From: G965216905 sp965216905 | GTDB taxonomy: Bacteria; Actinomycetota; Acidimicrobiia; Spongiisociales; ZC4RG35 | Direction: 5' to 3' | NCBI GenBank assembly: GCA_965216905.1 | Contig: OZ244213.1 | Coordinates: 2,232,001-2,296,000, forward strand | DNA length: 64,000 nt | In this document: positions 1 through 7,615 of the stretch, piece by piece | Layout: each line of letters starts with the position of its first letter | How positions within the stretch are numbered: position 1 is the stretch's first letter | Notes under the pieces: model-generated | What the model was told of the DNA's origin: nothing | The model's input: the letters and a program-made list of their open reading frames with translations, nothing else | The model's database searches: none | Program-made: the position numbers and the translations under genes

Positions 1-1330
1 ACGCGTCGAAGATGATCGTCGCCGGTGCCGTCGAGAAGGCCGGTGTGACGGTGGCCCTGGCCGTGACCGCTTCGGCAGCCCGCATCGACCGGCCCGCATC
101 GAGGCGCGCTCCGGTGCCGGTGGTCCCGGCCAGTTGCGGCTTGGGGGCGGCGTTCTCCAGGATCATCTGGCGGACGTCGGGAGCAGCGAGATCGGGTCGG
201 ATCGCCCGGACCATGGCGGCGACCGCGGCCGTCAGCGGAGCGGCATAGGACGTGCCCGAATCGAGTGCCCACCCACCGCCGGGTACCGGCATGATGACGT
301 CCTCGCCGGGCGCGGCCAGGTCGACATCGGTGGCGCCGTAGTTCGAGAAACCGGCCAGCGAGTCGGTGTTCGTGGAGGCAGCCACCGCCAGCACGTTCGC
401 GTTCGGGAACGAAGCGGGGTAGAAGGGCGAGGTGGCCAGGTCGACGCCCCCGTTGCCGGCCGCCGCCACCACCAACACGTCTGCGTTCTCGGCTCGTTTC
501 ACCGCCTCCTCCAGTGGCAGGATCCCGACACTGCCTCCCCCGAGCGACAGATTGACGACGTCGGCGCCGTTGAGAATCGCATAGTCGATGGCCGCCGCGA
601 CCCGAGAGACGGCACACCCGGGAGCGCAGGCCCGCAGGATCATGAGCCTGGATCCGGCCGCCAGCCCGGCGATACCCACTCCGTCGTCCCGACCCGATCC
701 CAGGATCCCCGCCACCTTGGTTCCGTGCCCGGTGTCGTCTTGGGGCTCTCCGTCACCCTCGACGAAGTCCCAGCCGGAGGCGTCGTCGACGAACCCGTTC
801 CCGTCGTCGTCGACGCCGTTCCCGGTGACCTCGTCGACGTTGGTCCACAGTCGACCGGCCATGTCGGGATGTGAGGAGTCGATGCCGGTGTCGATGACCG
901 CCACCGTGGTCCCGGTGCCGTCGCCGACCGCCCAGGCGCCGTCCGCGTCGACGTCCGCCCCCGGCGTGCCGCCGGTCTGCCCGGTGTTGCGCAGATACCA
1001 CTGCTCGTCGAACAAGGGATCGGTTGCCAGGTCGAGCAGGACGTCCGGGACGACCTCGACGCCCAGTTCCGACGACAGCCGGGCCGCCTCCACCAGCGGA
1101 TCGACGTCGGGACGGCCCGGGACCACCTGCCAGCCTCGGGGTGCCGTGTCCTGGCCAGGAGTTGTCGGCGGAACCACGCTCGTCAGACCGGCCGACGTGC
1201 GAGCGAGGAAGCGGCCCGGCTCGACCGCCGGCTGCGGGCCAGGTGGTGCGGCCGTTTCGGCAGCGACTGCAGCCATGGGCGTCGTTCCCACGAGAACCGA
1301 TACGACGACGGCGGTGAGGGCGATCCGCAC
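1..1330 (-). CDS. Subtilisin-like serine protease (S8), exported, C-terminus outside window
   Basis: This is the first 443 residues of a secreted subtilase; the frame is still open at the window edge, so the C-terminus is missing. A GTG start at 1330 lies two bases after the stop of the upstream hydrolase gene and is followed by a hydrophobic signal peptide (about residues 1-24, ending AVAAE). After a short propeptide-like stretch come the catalytic triad motifs: AVIDTGID (Asp147), DTGHGT (His202) and SGTSYA (Ser361), with the oxyanion Asn in AAAGNG (about 293). An insertion rich in Asp/Gly after the first motif (NGVDDDGNG) is a common calcium-binding insert in this family. It is the last gene of an ino1-arfB-protease run. 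The family assignment is secure; the substrate is not known. Confidence 0.93.
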   Translation of the reverse strand, partial: MRIALTAVVVSVLVGTTPMAAVAAETAAPPGPQPAVEPGRFLARTSAGLTSVVPPTTPGQDTAPRGWQVVPGRPDVDPLVEAARLSSELGVEVVPDVLLDLATDPLFDEQWYLRNTGQTGGTPGADVDADGAWAVGDGTGTTVAVIDTGIDSSHPDMAGRLWTNVDEVTGNGVDDDGNGFVDDASGWDFVEGDGEPQDDTGHGTKVAGILGSGRDDGVGIAGLAAGSRLMILRACAPGCAVSRVAAAIDYAILNGADVVNLSLGGGSVGILPLEEAVKRAENADVLVVAAAGNGGVDLATSPFYPASFPNANVLAVAASTNTDSLAGFSNYGATDVDLAAPGEDVIMPVPGGGWALDSGTSYAAPLTAAVAAMVRAIRPDLAAPDVRQMILENAAPKPQLAGTTGTGARLDAGRSMRAAEAVTARATVTPAFSTAPATIIFDA

Positions 1331-1332
1331 GG

Positions 1333-1755
1333 TCAGTCCGGTTCCGCCGGGCGCCGCCGCATGCGTTTGGTGTCGGACCGTTTTCGCTTCTCGTCCAGAC
1401 GCTTGCGTTGCGAGGCGCGAGTTGGCCGGGTGCGCCGTCGGGGAGCGGGGCGACGCATCGCCTCGGTCAGCATGTCGGCGAGCCGGCGCCGGGCGATTGC
1501 CCGGTTCCGAAACTGGCTACGGGACTCGTCGACCGTGACGGTGACCACGCCGTGATGCGATCGGTTGCCCAGGCGTTCCTGCATCTCCGCGGCGAGGCCG
1601 GGTGGGAACACGTCGGTGGAGGAGAGGTCGAATCGAAGCTCGACCCGGGTGTTCGAGCGGTTGGCGTGCTGTCCTCCGGGTCCACCGGAGGGACCGAACG
1701 TCCACTGCAGCTCGGTTTCCGGGACTTCGAATCGCCCGACGTCGACACCGTCCAT
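1333..1755 (-). CDS. arfB: Peptidyl-tRNA hydrolase ArfB-like (GGQ release-factor domain)
   Basis: A 140-residue protein with a single class I release-factor domain. The GGQ motif sits at residues 27-29 in the context SGGPGGQHANRSNTRVE, which is the catalytic loop that hydrolyses peptidyl-tRNA. The C-terminus (from about residue 105) is very basic (RRRTRPTRASQRKRL and onward), as in ArfB/YaeJ, where this tail enters the empty mRNA channel of stalled ribosomes. There are no stop-codon recognition domains, so it is a ribosome-rescue factor and not RF1/RF2. It begins nine bases after the Ino1 stop codon and probably shares its transcript. The ArfB role is inferred from domain size and tail; ICT1-like activity would be equivalent. 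Confidence 0.9.
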   Translation of the reverse strand: MDGVDVGRFEVPETELQWTFGPSGGPGGQHANRSNTRVELRFDLSSTDVFPPGLAAEMQERLGNRSHHGVVTVTVDESRSQFRNRAIARRRLADMLTEAMRRPAPRRRTRPTRASQRKRLDEKRKRSDTKRMRRRPAEPD

Positions 1756-1764
1756 CGCCGGCCC

Positions 1765-3075
1765 TCAATCGTCGTAGTACTCGGCGCCGAGGTGGGTGAT
1801 CAGGTCCTCGCCCATCCAATGGCGCAGCGTGTTCTTCAGCTTCTTCAACTGGATGAACACGTCGTTCTCGGCATACAGGTCGGGCGCCGTCTGCGGACTC
1901 TTGAAGTAGAAGGACAGCCACTCCTGGATTCCTCGCTTGCCGGCCCGGGCCGCCAAGTCCATGAAGAGGGCCAGGTCGAGCACCAGCGGTGCCGCCAGGA
2001 TCGAGTCCTTGCACAGGAAATCGATCTTCACCTGCATCGGATACCCGAGCCATCCGAAGATGTCGATGTTGTCCCAACCCTCCTTGTCGTCGCCACGGGG
2101 TGGGTAGTAGTTGATGCGCACCATGTGATAGAGGTCGCCGTACAGCTCCGGATAAAGCTCGGGCTGGAGAATCTGTTCGAGGACTCCCAGCTTCGACACC
2201 TCTTTGGAGCGGAAGTTCTCGGGGTCGTCGAGGACCTCGCCGTCCCGGTTGCCGAGGATGTTGGTCGAGTACCACCCCCGAATCCCCAGCATTCGAGTCT
2301 TGAAGCCGGGGGCGAGGATCGTCTTCATCAACGTCTGACCGGTCTTGAAGTCCTTGCCGGCGATGGGGACGCCGTGGGCGTCGGCCAGCTCGACCATCGC
2401 CGGGAAGTCGACGGTGAGATTGGGTGCTCCGTTGGCGAACGGGACCCCGGTGAGCATGGCGGCATAGGCGTAGATCTGGCTGGGGGAGATGGAGGGATCG
2501 TTGTTGGCGAGCCCTTGCTCGAACGCTTCGGCAGAGCGATGGGTCTCGGTCGGCTCGTGAAACGCCTCGGTGGAGCCACACCAGACCATCACCAGCCGGC
2601 TGCAGTCGTTCTCCGCTCGGAACCGCTCGATGTCTTCGACGATCTGCTCCACGGCTTGGAGGTGGGGGATGTCTCCCTTCACGTGGTTGGCGTCCTCGAG
2701 GCGGCTCACCCACCGAGGTGAGAACACGGCGGGCATGGGGGTGATCGAGCGAAGCTCGTCGCCGACGGCCTCGAGATGGGTGGCCTGCAACACGCCGGCT
2801 TTCATGGCAGCCGCATACGCATCGTCGGGGTAGGGGTCCCAACCTCCGAAGACGAGATCGTCGAGCTGTGCCAGCGGAGCGAACTCACGGATCGCCGGGT
2901 TTCGGTCGTCGGTGCGTTTGCCCAGGCGGATCCGCCCCATCTGGGTGAGCGATCCGATCGGCGGCGCGAACCCGTTGCGCGCCGCCAGGACGCCGGCATA
3001 GAACGTCGTGGCGACCGCGCCCATACCCGGGGTGAGGATGCCGAGGCGCCCCTCGGCGGGGGAGATGTGTGTCAT
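1765..3075 (-). CDS. ino1: Inositol-3-phosphate synthase
   Basis: A 436-residue myo-inositol-1-phosphate synthase, converting glucose 6-phosphate to inositol 3-phosphate with NAD as internal cofactor. The N-terminal Rossmann start (GILTPGMGAVATTFYAG), the hallmark GKDFKTGQT (about residues 243-251), the motif NILGNRDGEVL and the catalytic-domain Lys-rich block SKEVSK are all present. Full length for the bacterial family. In actinobacteria the product feeds phosphatidylinositol and mycothiol synthesis, which fits the proposed taxonomy. It opens a three-gene minus-strand run with arfB and the subtilase. A TAACGT box lies nine bases before the ATG, so the mRNA may be leaderless or nearly so. Confidence 0.95.
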   Translation of the reverse strand: MTHISPAEGRLGILTPGMGAVATTFYAGVLAARNGFAPPIGSLTQMGRIRLGKRTDDRNPAIREFAPLAQLDDLVFGGWDPYPDDAYAAAMKAGVLQATHLEAVGDELRSITPMPAVFSPRWVSRLEDANHVKGDIPHLQAVEQIVEDIERFRAENDCSRLVMVWCGSTEAFHEPTETHRSAEAFEQGLANNDPSISPSQIYAYAAMLTGVPFANGAPNLTVDFPAMVELADAHGVPIAGKDFKTGQTLMKTILAPGFKTRMLGIRGWYSTNILGNRDGEVLDDPENFRSKEVSKLGVLEQILQPELYPELYGDLYHMVRINYYPPRGDDKEGWDNIDIFGWLGYPMQVKIDFLCKDSILAAPLVLDLALFMDLAARAGKRGIQEWLSFYFKSPQTAPDLYAENDVFIQLKKLKNTLRHWMGEDLITHLGAEYYDD

Positions 3076-3134
3076 TGCGCGTCGACGTTACTGGCGGGCG
3101 TGACAGAGCGGGACCGTCGGTACCATGAGCCCCC

Positions 3135-3692
3135 GTGTCCGATGACCCCGTATCCGGTGACCCCGTGCCCGATGACCCCGTGCCCGATGACCCCTTGCCC
3201 GATGAGTCCGGCGCCGATGTCTTCGCACTCGGCGGCCCCATGTCCGGCGGGCCGGTCCATCACGACACCGACATCCGCCCGGTCGTCGACTTGGCGCTGG
3301 TCGCCGATGCCGTGCAGGTGGCCCGGGGGAAGCTGTTCATCCTGGGCGGCGGTTGGAACACGCTGCTGGTTCCCTCCTTCCCGGTGAAACACCCGAGCAT
3401 GGCGGTGGCCGTCCGAGTGCGCATCCCATGGAGTTGGACCGGTCGGCCGATCGATGTGAAGGTCGATCTGGAAGACGGTGACGGTCGGCGCCTCTTCCCC
3501 AACCCGATCCACCAGAAGATCCAGGTTCGGAAGCCGGAGGGTATGCCGGTCGGCTCCGATGTGGTGGTGCCCCGAGCGTTCACGATCTCGAATCTGACCT
3601 TCGAGGCACCCGGCGGGTACGCCTTCGTCATCACGCTCGACGACGTGGTGGCGGAGCGGATTCGTTTCAGCGTCCTCCCGAGACGTTCGTGA
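3135..3692 (+). CDS. DUF6941-like hypothetical protein with N-terminal pentapeptide repeats
   Basis: A 185-residue protein without signal peptide or membrane segment. The body (from about residue 47, RPVVDLALVADAVQVARGKLFILGGGW) resembles a small actinobacterial beta-sandwich family of unknown role (DUF6941). Before it stand about five repeats of (S/P)(D/G)DP(V/L), encoded by a 15-bp DNA repeat. The GTG at 3135 is preceded by TACCAT eight bases upstream, consistent with a leaderless start; alternative starts are in-frame GTGs inside the repeats or the ATG at 3240, which would exclude the repeat from the protein. Its end overlaps the next gene by four bases (GTGA), so the two are co-translated. 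Function unknown. Confidence 0.7.
   Translation: MSDDPVSGDPVPDDPVPDDPLPDESGADVFALGGPMSGGPVHHDTDIRPVVDLALVADAVQVARGKLFILGGGWNTLLVPSFPVKHPSMAVAVRVRIPWSWTGRPIDVKVDLEDGDGRRLFPNPIHQKIQVRKPEGMPVGSDVVVPRAFTISNLTFEAPGGYAFVITLDDVVAERIRFSVLPRRS
3138..3206 (+). repeat. 15-bp tandem repeat, about 4.5 copies
   Basis: Units resemble CCGATGACCCCGTGC and encode DP-rich pentapeptides at the extreme N-terminus of the DUF6941-like gene. Copies differ by one to three bases. Such a perfect-phase repeat can change copy number by slippage without a frameshift. Confidence 0.8.
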
Positions 3693-4303
3693 GCGACCGG
3701 TTCCGACTGCCCATGTTTCCGCTCGGGGTTGTGGTGTTTCCGTTGACGATGATTCCCCTGCGAGTGTTCGAACCCCGGTATCAACGGCTCTTGGACACCG
3801 CCCTCGCCTCCGACCAGCGGTTCGGAACCGTTCTGATCGAGCGAGGCCTCGAGGTCGGTGGTGGCGACATGCGGTTCGACGCCGGCACGCTCGTCGAAGT
3901 ATTGGCGGTGCAGGAACTCGAGGAAGGCCACCGGGCGATCGCGGTGGCCGGCATCGAACGTATCGAGGTCGTGGAGTGGTTGCCGGACGATCCTCACCCG
4001 TGGGCAATGGTTCGGCTGTGGCCCGATGACGAGTCGGACGATTCGGTTCGCATCGGTGAGGCGTTGTTGCGGCTCGAGCGGGTGCTGGCGCTCGCTTCGG
4101 AACTCGGCGCCGATGTTGCGGAGATCGACCTGGATGTTTCGGATGATCCTGCGGCTGCCTCCCATCAGCTGTCGGCGCTGGCGCCGATCCAGGCGATCGA
4201 CCGGCTGGGGTTGTTGCGGGCTCGGGACCCGGCGCGGCGGGTAGATCGGCTGATCGAGCTGTTGGAGGACCAGGCCGAGGTCATCAGGGCTCAGCTCGGA
4301 TGA
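3689..4303 (+). CDS. Lon N-terminal (substrate-binding) domain protein
   Basis: A 204-residue stand-alone LON substrate-binding domain. It opens with the typical LPMFPLGVVVFPLTMIPLRVFEPRY (read here in two parts, residues 7-31), followed by the alternating beta-strand region (FGTVLIERG, VLAVQELEEGHRAIAVAGIERIEV) and a helical C-terminal part ending in ALAPIQAIDRLGLL. No AAA+ ATPase or protease domain is present, so it is not a protease itself. Proteins of this size are widespread in actinobacteria and are presumed to bind substrates or peptides. The GTG start overlaps the preceding stop. Role unproven. Confidence 0.87.
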   Translation: MSDRFRLPMFPLGVVVFPLTMIPLRVFEPRYQRLLDTALASDQRFGTVLIERGLEVGGGDMRFDAGTLVEVLAVQELEEGHRAIAVAGIERIEVVEWLPDDPHPWAMVRLWPDDESDDSVRIGEALLRLERVLALASELGADVAEIDLDVSDDPAAASHQLSALAPIQAIDRLGLLRARDPARRVDRLIELLEDQAEVIRAQLG

Positions 4304-4343
4304 GCCCGATGGAGCCGGCGCTCGCCGACGTCGAAGCCACCTC

Positions 4344-5420
4344 ATGAGAGCCATGGTGCTGACCGGCCACGGCGGCTGGGACATGCTCGAGTATCGGGAA
4401 GACGTACCCGACCCCGTGTCCGGGCCGGGGGAAGTCGTGGTGGCCGTCGCCGCATGTGGCGTCAACAACACCGACATCAACACTCGGACCGGTTGGTACG
4501 CCAAGTCGGTCAGCGCCGGAACCGGATCGGCCGGCGTCGAAGGCGACGAGGATGGATCGTGGGGAGGCGGTCTGACCTTCCCGCGCATCCAGGGCGCCGA
4601 CCCGGTCGGTCGGATCTCCGACGTGGGTCCGGGTGTCGACCAGGACCGGATCGGACAGCGAGTGATCGTCGACCCGTGGATTCGTGGCGCCGCACTCGGT
4701 GAGGCCCGATATCTGGGCTCGGAGGTCGACGGCGGATACGCCGAGTTCGTGAAGGTTCCGGCCGAGAATGCCATTCCGATCAGGGCTGGGTTGACCGACG
4801 TCGAGCTCGCCGGTTTTGCGTGTTCGTACGGGACGGCCGAGCACATGCTCCATCGAGCCGGCGTGGCGCCCGGACAGTGGCTGCTCGTCACCGGTGCGTC
4901 GGGCGGAGTGGGTGGAGCGCTGGTTCAGCTCGGCCGGCGGCGCGGAGCTCGGGTGGCGGCGATCACCAGCCTTGGCAAGGCAGATCAGGTACGGGACCTC
5001 GGCGCGGAAGTCGTCATCGACCGCGCCGACCCGAACCTCGCGGCGCAGGTCTTCGACACCACCGGCGGTGTCGACATCATTGCCGATGTCGTCGGGGGGC
5101 GTTGGTTCGCCCCGCTGTTGGAGACGCTCCGTCGAGGTGGCCACTACACGACCGCCGGAGCGATCGCCGGACCGGTGGTGGACCTGGATCTGCGCACCCT
5201 GTATCTCAACGATCTCACCATGCATGGAGCCACGGTGGTGCCGCCAGGGGTGTTCCGGGAACTGGTGCAGGCCATCGAGCGGGGAGAGGTTCGGCCGGTG
5301 ATCGCCGCCACCTTTGAGCTCCCGGACCTCGTCGCCGCCCAGCAGGCGTTTATGGAGAAGGCTCACGTCGGGAAGATCGTCGTGCGGGTCGGCGAGGTCG
5401 GCGGCGGGTCGCCGTCTTGA
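4344..5420 (+). CDS. Quinone-oxidoreductase-like medium-chain dehydrogenase
   Basis: A 358-residue MDR-superfamily NAD(P)H-dependent oxidoreductase. The N-terminal GroES-like domain carries ACGVNNTDINTRTGWY, the usual start of the QOR/acrylyl-CoA-reductase type, and there is no structural-zinc Cys cluster, so it is probably zinc-free. The Rossmann domain contains the nucleotide-binding motif TGASGGVGGALVQLG (about residues 180-194). The C-terminal AHVGKIVVRVG closes the fold. The ATG at 4344 gives a normal-length product; the ATG at 4353 is an alternative. It is 40 bases downstream of the LON-domain gene and convergent with the aconitase-X genes. Substrate unknown. Confidence 0.9.
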   Translation: MRAMVLTGHGGWDMLEYREDVPDPVSGPGEVVVAVAACGVNNTDINTRTGWYAKSVSAGTGSAGVEGDEDGSWGGGLTFPRIQGADPVGRISDVGPGVDQDRIGQRVIVDPWIRGAALGEARYLGSEVDGGYAEFVKVPAENAIPIRAGLTDVELAGFACSYGTAEHMLHRAGVAPGQWLLVTGASGGVGGALVQLGRRRGARVAAITSLGKADQVRDLGAEVVIDRADPNLAAQVFDTTGGVDIIADVVGGRWFAPLLETLRRGGHYTTAGAIAGPVVDLDLRTLYLNDLTMHGATVVPPGVFRELVQAIERGEVRPVIAATFELPDLVAAQQAFMEKAHVGKIVVRVGEVGGGSPS

Positions 5421-5463
5421 AGCCGTAGCGGCTGGCGGGAGAAGGCAGCCGGCGAGGCGACGA

Positions 5464-5898
5464 TCAGCTGAGGTCGCGACTGGTTCCGATTCGCAGGCGG
5501 GCCGGGGATTCGGTGGTGATCACTTCGACGGAGACTCCGGTCCGAATCTCGGATCGGAGCTGACGGTCGACGAGCACGACCGGCACCGAGCGGTCGTACA
5601 GCGACACCGCCACCGCAACTCCCATCACGATGATCTCGTCCGGCTCATCGAGGAGGATGGCGGCCGGACCGGTTCCCGCCCTGATCGACTCGGCGAGGAC
5701 GGAAGAGCCGGAGCTCGAGCCCCGCCCACGGGGCATCACGACGATGCGGCCGGCGATCGAGCGGCCACATTGAGGGTGGCGTCGATCGATGATTCGGCCC
5801 GTGGTGGCGTCCAGACCACCCCAGAAGCTCAACGGCTCGTCCAATATCAGAGTCGTCCCGCCGGCTCGTCCCGGGACCAGCACCCGGAGGCGGCTCAT
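5464..5898 (-). CDS. Aconitase-X small subunit (DUF126 swivel domain)
   Basis: A 144-residue swivelling domain of aconitase X. Key features are LDEPLSFWGGLDATTGRIID (about residues 18-37), the conserved Ser-rich active-site loop RGRGSSSGSSVLAE and the closing AILLDEPDEIIVMGVAVA. In known members (bacterial cis-3-hydroxy-L-proline dehydratase, archaeal phosphomevalonate dehydratase) the loop Ser acts in the dehydration. The ATG at 5898 overlaps the large-subunit stop in an ATGA, as expected for a translated pair; a longer open frame upstream lies inside the large subunit in another phase and is not the start. In bacteria the two parts can also be fused; here they are separate. Substrate is inferred, not seen. 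Confidence 0.92.
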   Translation of the reverse strand: MSRLRVLVPGRAGGTTLILDEPLSFWGGLDATTGRIIDRRHPQCGRSIAGRIVVMPRGRGSSSGSSVLAESIRAGTGPAAILLDEPDEIIVMGVAVAVSLYDRSVPVVLVDRQLRSEIRTGVSVEVITTESPARLRIGTSRDLS

Positions 5899-7166
5899 CG
5901 GGACCATGCTTGGTCGTCTCGCACGATCCGGCCCGCCACGGCGGATTCCACGCAGTCCTCGAGCGTGCCGAAGGCTACGTCGAGGCCCAAGTTGCCCGGT
6001 GCGTAATACGCCCATTTCCCGGAATCGGTCATCGCCACCCCGGTCACGCCTTCGATGATCGGTGTGATGTAGGTACAGGTGTCGGTCACGATCCGCACCC
6101 CGCTCGACTCGAGCGCGTCATCGAGTCGAGCCTTCGCTGCGTCGGCCAGGACATCTCGGCCGGTGGAGACGTAGACCGACACGTCGGGGTGAACCCGGCG
6201 ACCGGCCAGTGCACGCACGAGTGCCTGGAGCTGATTCAGCGAGTAGTGAGGTGTACCCAGGCTGACCGTACCGAGCCGGCCGGTGGCGGTGGTGGCGGTC
6301 GTCAGGCGGTCGCGGGCGTCGAGAACGTCGTCGATGGTGACGGTGACGAAGTCGGCGATCGGAGTGCCACCGGAGGCGGCGTCGAGGGTGGGCGCCTCCG
6401 GCGTGCGGCCGACGGCATGGAACATGGCAACACTGCCAGAAGATGCCGCCGCCGCACCGAGCGCCTTGAGCTGATCCTCGGACGCATCGGGTGGAATGCC
6501 GACGATGGCGGGGAGGCGGCTGCCGGCCCGCTTGCCGATGAGAAACCCGAGTACCGGATAGAAAGCACTCCGCTGGCGCATCGCCGGAGGGAGGGTGGAC
6601 AGATCGAACACCACCTGGGCGCGGCGTTCGGCCTCGACATGGAGGCCGGCGTCGGGAACGACGCCGGTGATGGCGGCGGCGATGTCGACGAAGTCTCCAT
6701 AGCGGTGCGTCCGGGCACCCAGCACCGAGTTGGCGAACACGATCGCATTCGACTCGGCCCATGCGACGTGATCGCCCACGCCGGGCCGGTCACCGAGTTG
6801 GTACGGGGCACAGGTCCAGGTCGGCCGGCAGCCCAGCGCGACGTATGCATCCATCAGCCGGCGTGCCTCAGACGCGGTCTCCGGATCCCCGCGGTAGAGG
6901 TCCGGATGGAGGAGGTCGAGCGAGGAGACGTTGAGGGTCGTCGGGACGCGGACCTGGGCGCCACCTTCCACGAGCCGGCGTGCGTAGTCGAGTGTGACGG
7001 GGCCGTGGTAGAGGCAGGAGTCGATGTGGGCGCCGACGATCGGACGGAGGCGCTCGGCGCCCATCACCTCGGCCAGCGTGACGATGAGGCGCATCGCCTC
7101 CCGGGCGCCGTCGCCGGCGGCGCCATCGAGCATCGAGCGCTGCTCGTGCGAGAGCGAAACGGTCAT
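5895..7166 (-). CDS. Aconitase-X large (catalytic) subunit, probable hydroxyacid/hydroxyproline dehydratase
   Basis: A 423-residue DUF521 catalytic subunit. It shows the family motifs GAHIDSCLYHG (about residues 45-55), the block starting CAPYQLGDRPGVGDHVAWAESN, the late TDTCTYI with a conserved Cys, and the diagnostic MTDSGKWAYYAPG near the C-terminus. Characterised bacterial relatives dehydrate cis-3-hydroxy-L-proline using an iron-sulfur cluster; archaeal ones act on phosphomevalonate. With N-demethylating flavoenzymes and a peptide-type importer next door, a hydroxyproline or related hydroxylated amine is the more likely substrate here, but the sequence does not settle it. It is the first gene of a two-gene operon transcribed away from the NTF2-like gene. 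Confidence 0.92.
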   Translation of the reverse strand: MTVSLSHEQRSMLDGAAGDGAREAMRLIVTLAEVMGAERLRPIVGAHIDSCLYHGPVTLDYARRLVEGGAQVRVPTTLNVSSLDLLHPDLYRGDPETASEARRLMDAYVALGCRPTWTCAPYQLGDRPGVGDHVAWAESNAIVFANSVLGARTHRYGDFVDIAAAITGVVPDAGLHVEAERRAQVVFDLSTLPPAMRQRSAFYPVLGFLIGKRAGSRLPAIVGIPPDASEDQLKALGAAAASSGSVAMFHAVGRTPEAPTLDAASGGTPIADFVTVTIDDVLDARDRLTTATTATGRLGTVSLGTPHYSLNQLQALVRALAGRRVHPDVSVYVSTGRDVLADAAKARLDDALESSGVRIVTDTCTYITPIIEGVTGVAMTDSGKWAYYAPGNLGLDVAFGTLEDCVESAVAGRIVRDDQAWSR

Positions 7167-7233
7167 GGCGGGATGATCTCACGACATGAACAGGGTGGTC
7201 CACCGACGAAGGCGCGGCGGCAGACGGTCGACC

Positions 7234-7239
7234 TAGGGT
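7234..7239 (+). promoter_or_regulatory. -10 box for leaderless NTF2-like gene
   Basis: TAGGGT seven bases before the ATG at 7247, the spacing expected when transcription starts at the start codon. No Shine-Dalgarno sequence lies between. Confidence 0.55.
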
Positions 7240-7246
7240 TTCCACG

Positions 7247-7600
7247 ATGGATCGGTCGACGGAACGACTGGTGGAGCTGGAGTGGTCGTTGTGGTCGTCC
7301 GGACCGAGGTCCGACGTCGGATATCTCGACCGGGTGCTCGCCGAGGACTTCCTCGAGTTCGGTCGGTCCGGCCGGACCTACGACCGGGCGAGCATCATGG
7401 CCGACACGCCGGTGGAGATCGATGCCGATCTCGACGACCTGAGCGTGCGATTGCTGTCCCAAGACGTTGCGCTGGTCACCTATCGATCCATCCTGCGGCA
7501 TCGAACCGCGGCGCAGGTCTCCAACCGGGCCTCCGTGTGGCGTCACGACGGAGATCGGTGGCGGCTCGAGTTCCACCAGGGCACACCGACCACGCCGTGA
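7247..7600 (+). CDS. SnoaL/DUF4440-like NTF2-fold protein
   Basis: A 117-residue single-domain protein. The pattern MDRSTERLVELEWSLWSSG, then YLDRVLAEDFLEFGRSGRTYDRASIMA, then two beta hairpins ending WRHDGDRWRLEFHQGTP matches the DUF4440/SnoaL-like branch of the NTF2 fold, a cone that often holds a small ligand. No catalytic residues can be assigned. It is alone on the plus strand between the aconitase-X operon and the first flavoenzyme gene of the catabolic island, with its own leaderless promoter. Functional link to the island is by position only. Confidence 0.8.
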   Translation: MDRSTERLVELEWSLWSSGPRSDVGYLDRVLAEDFLEFGRSGRTYDRASIMADTPVEIDADLDDLSVRLLSQDVALVTYRSILRHRTAAQVSNRASVWRHDGDRWRLEFHQGTPTTP

Positions 7601-7615
7601 TCGGCCTCCGCTCCG

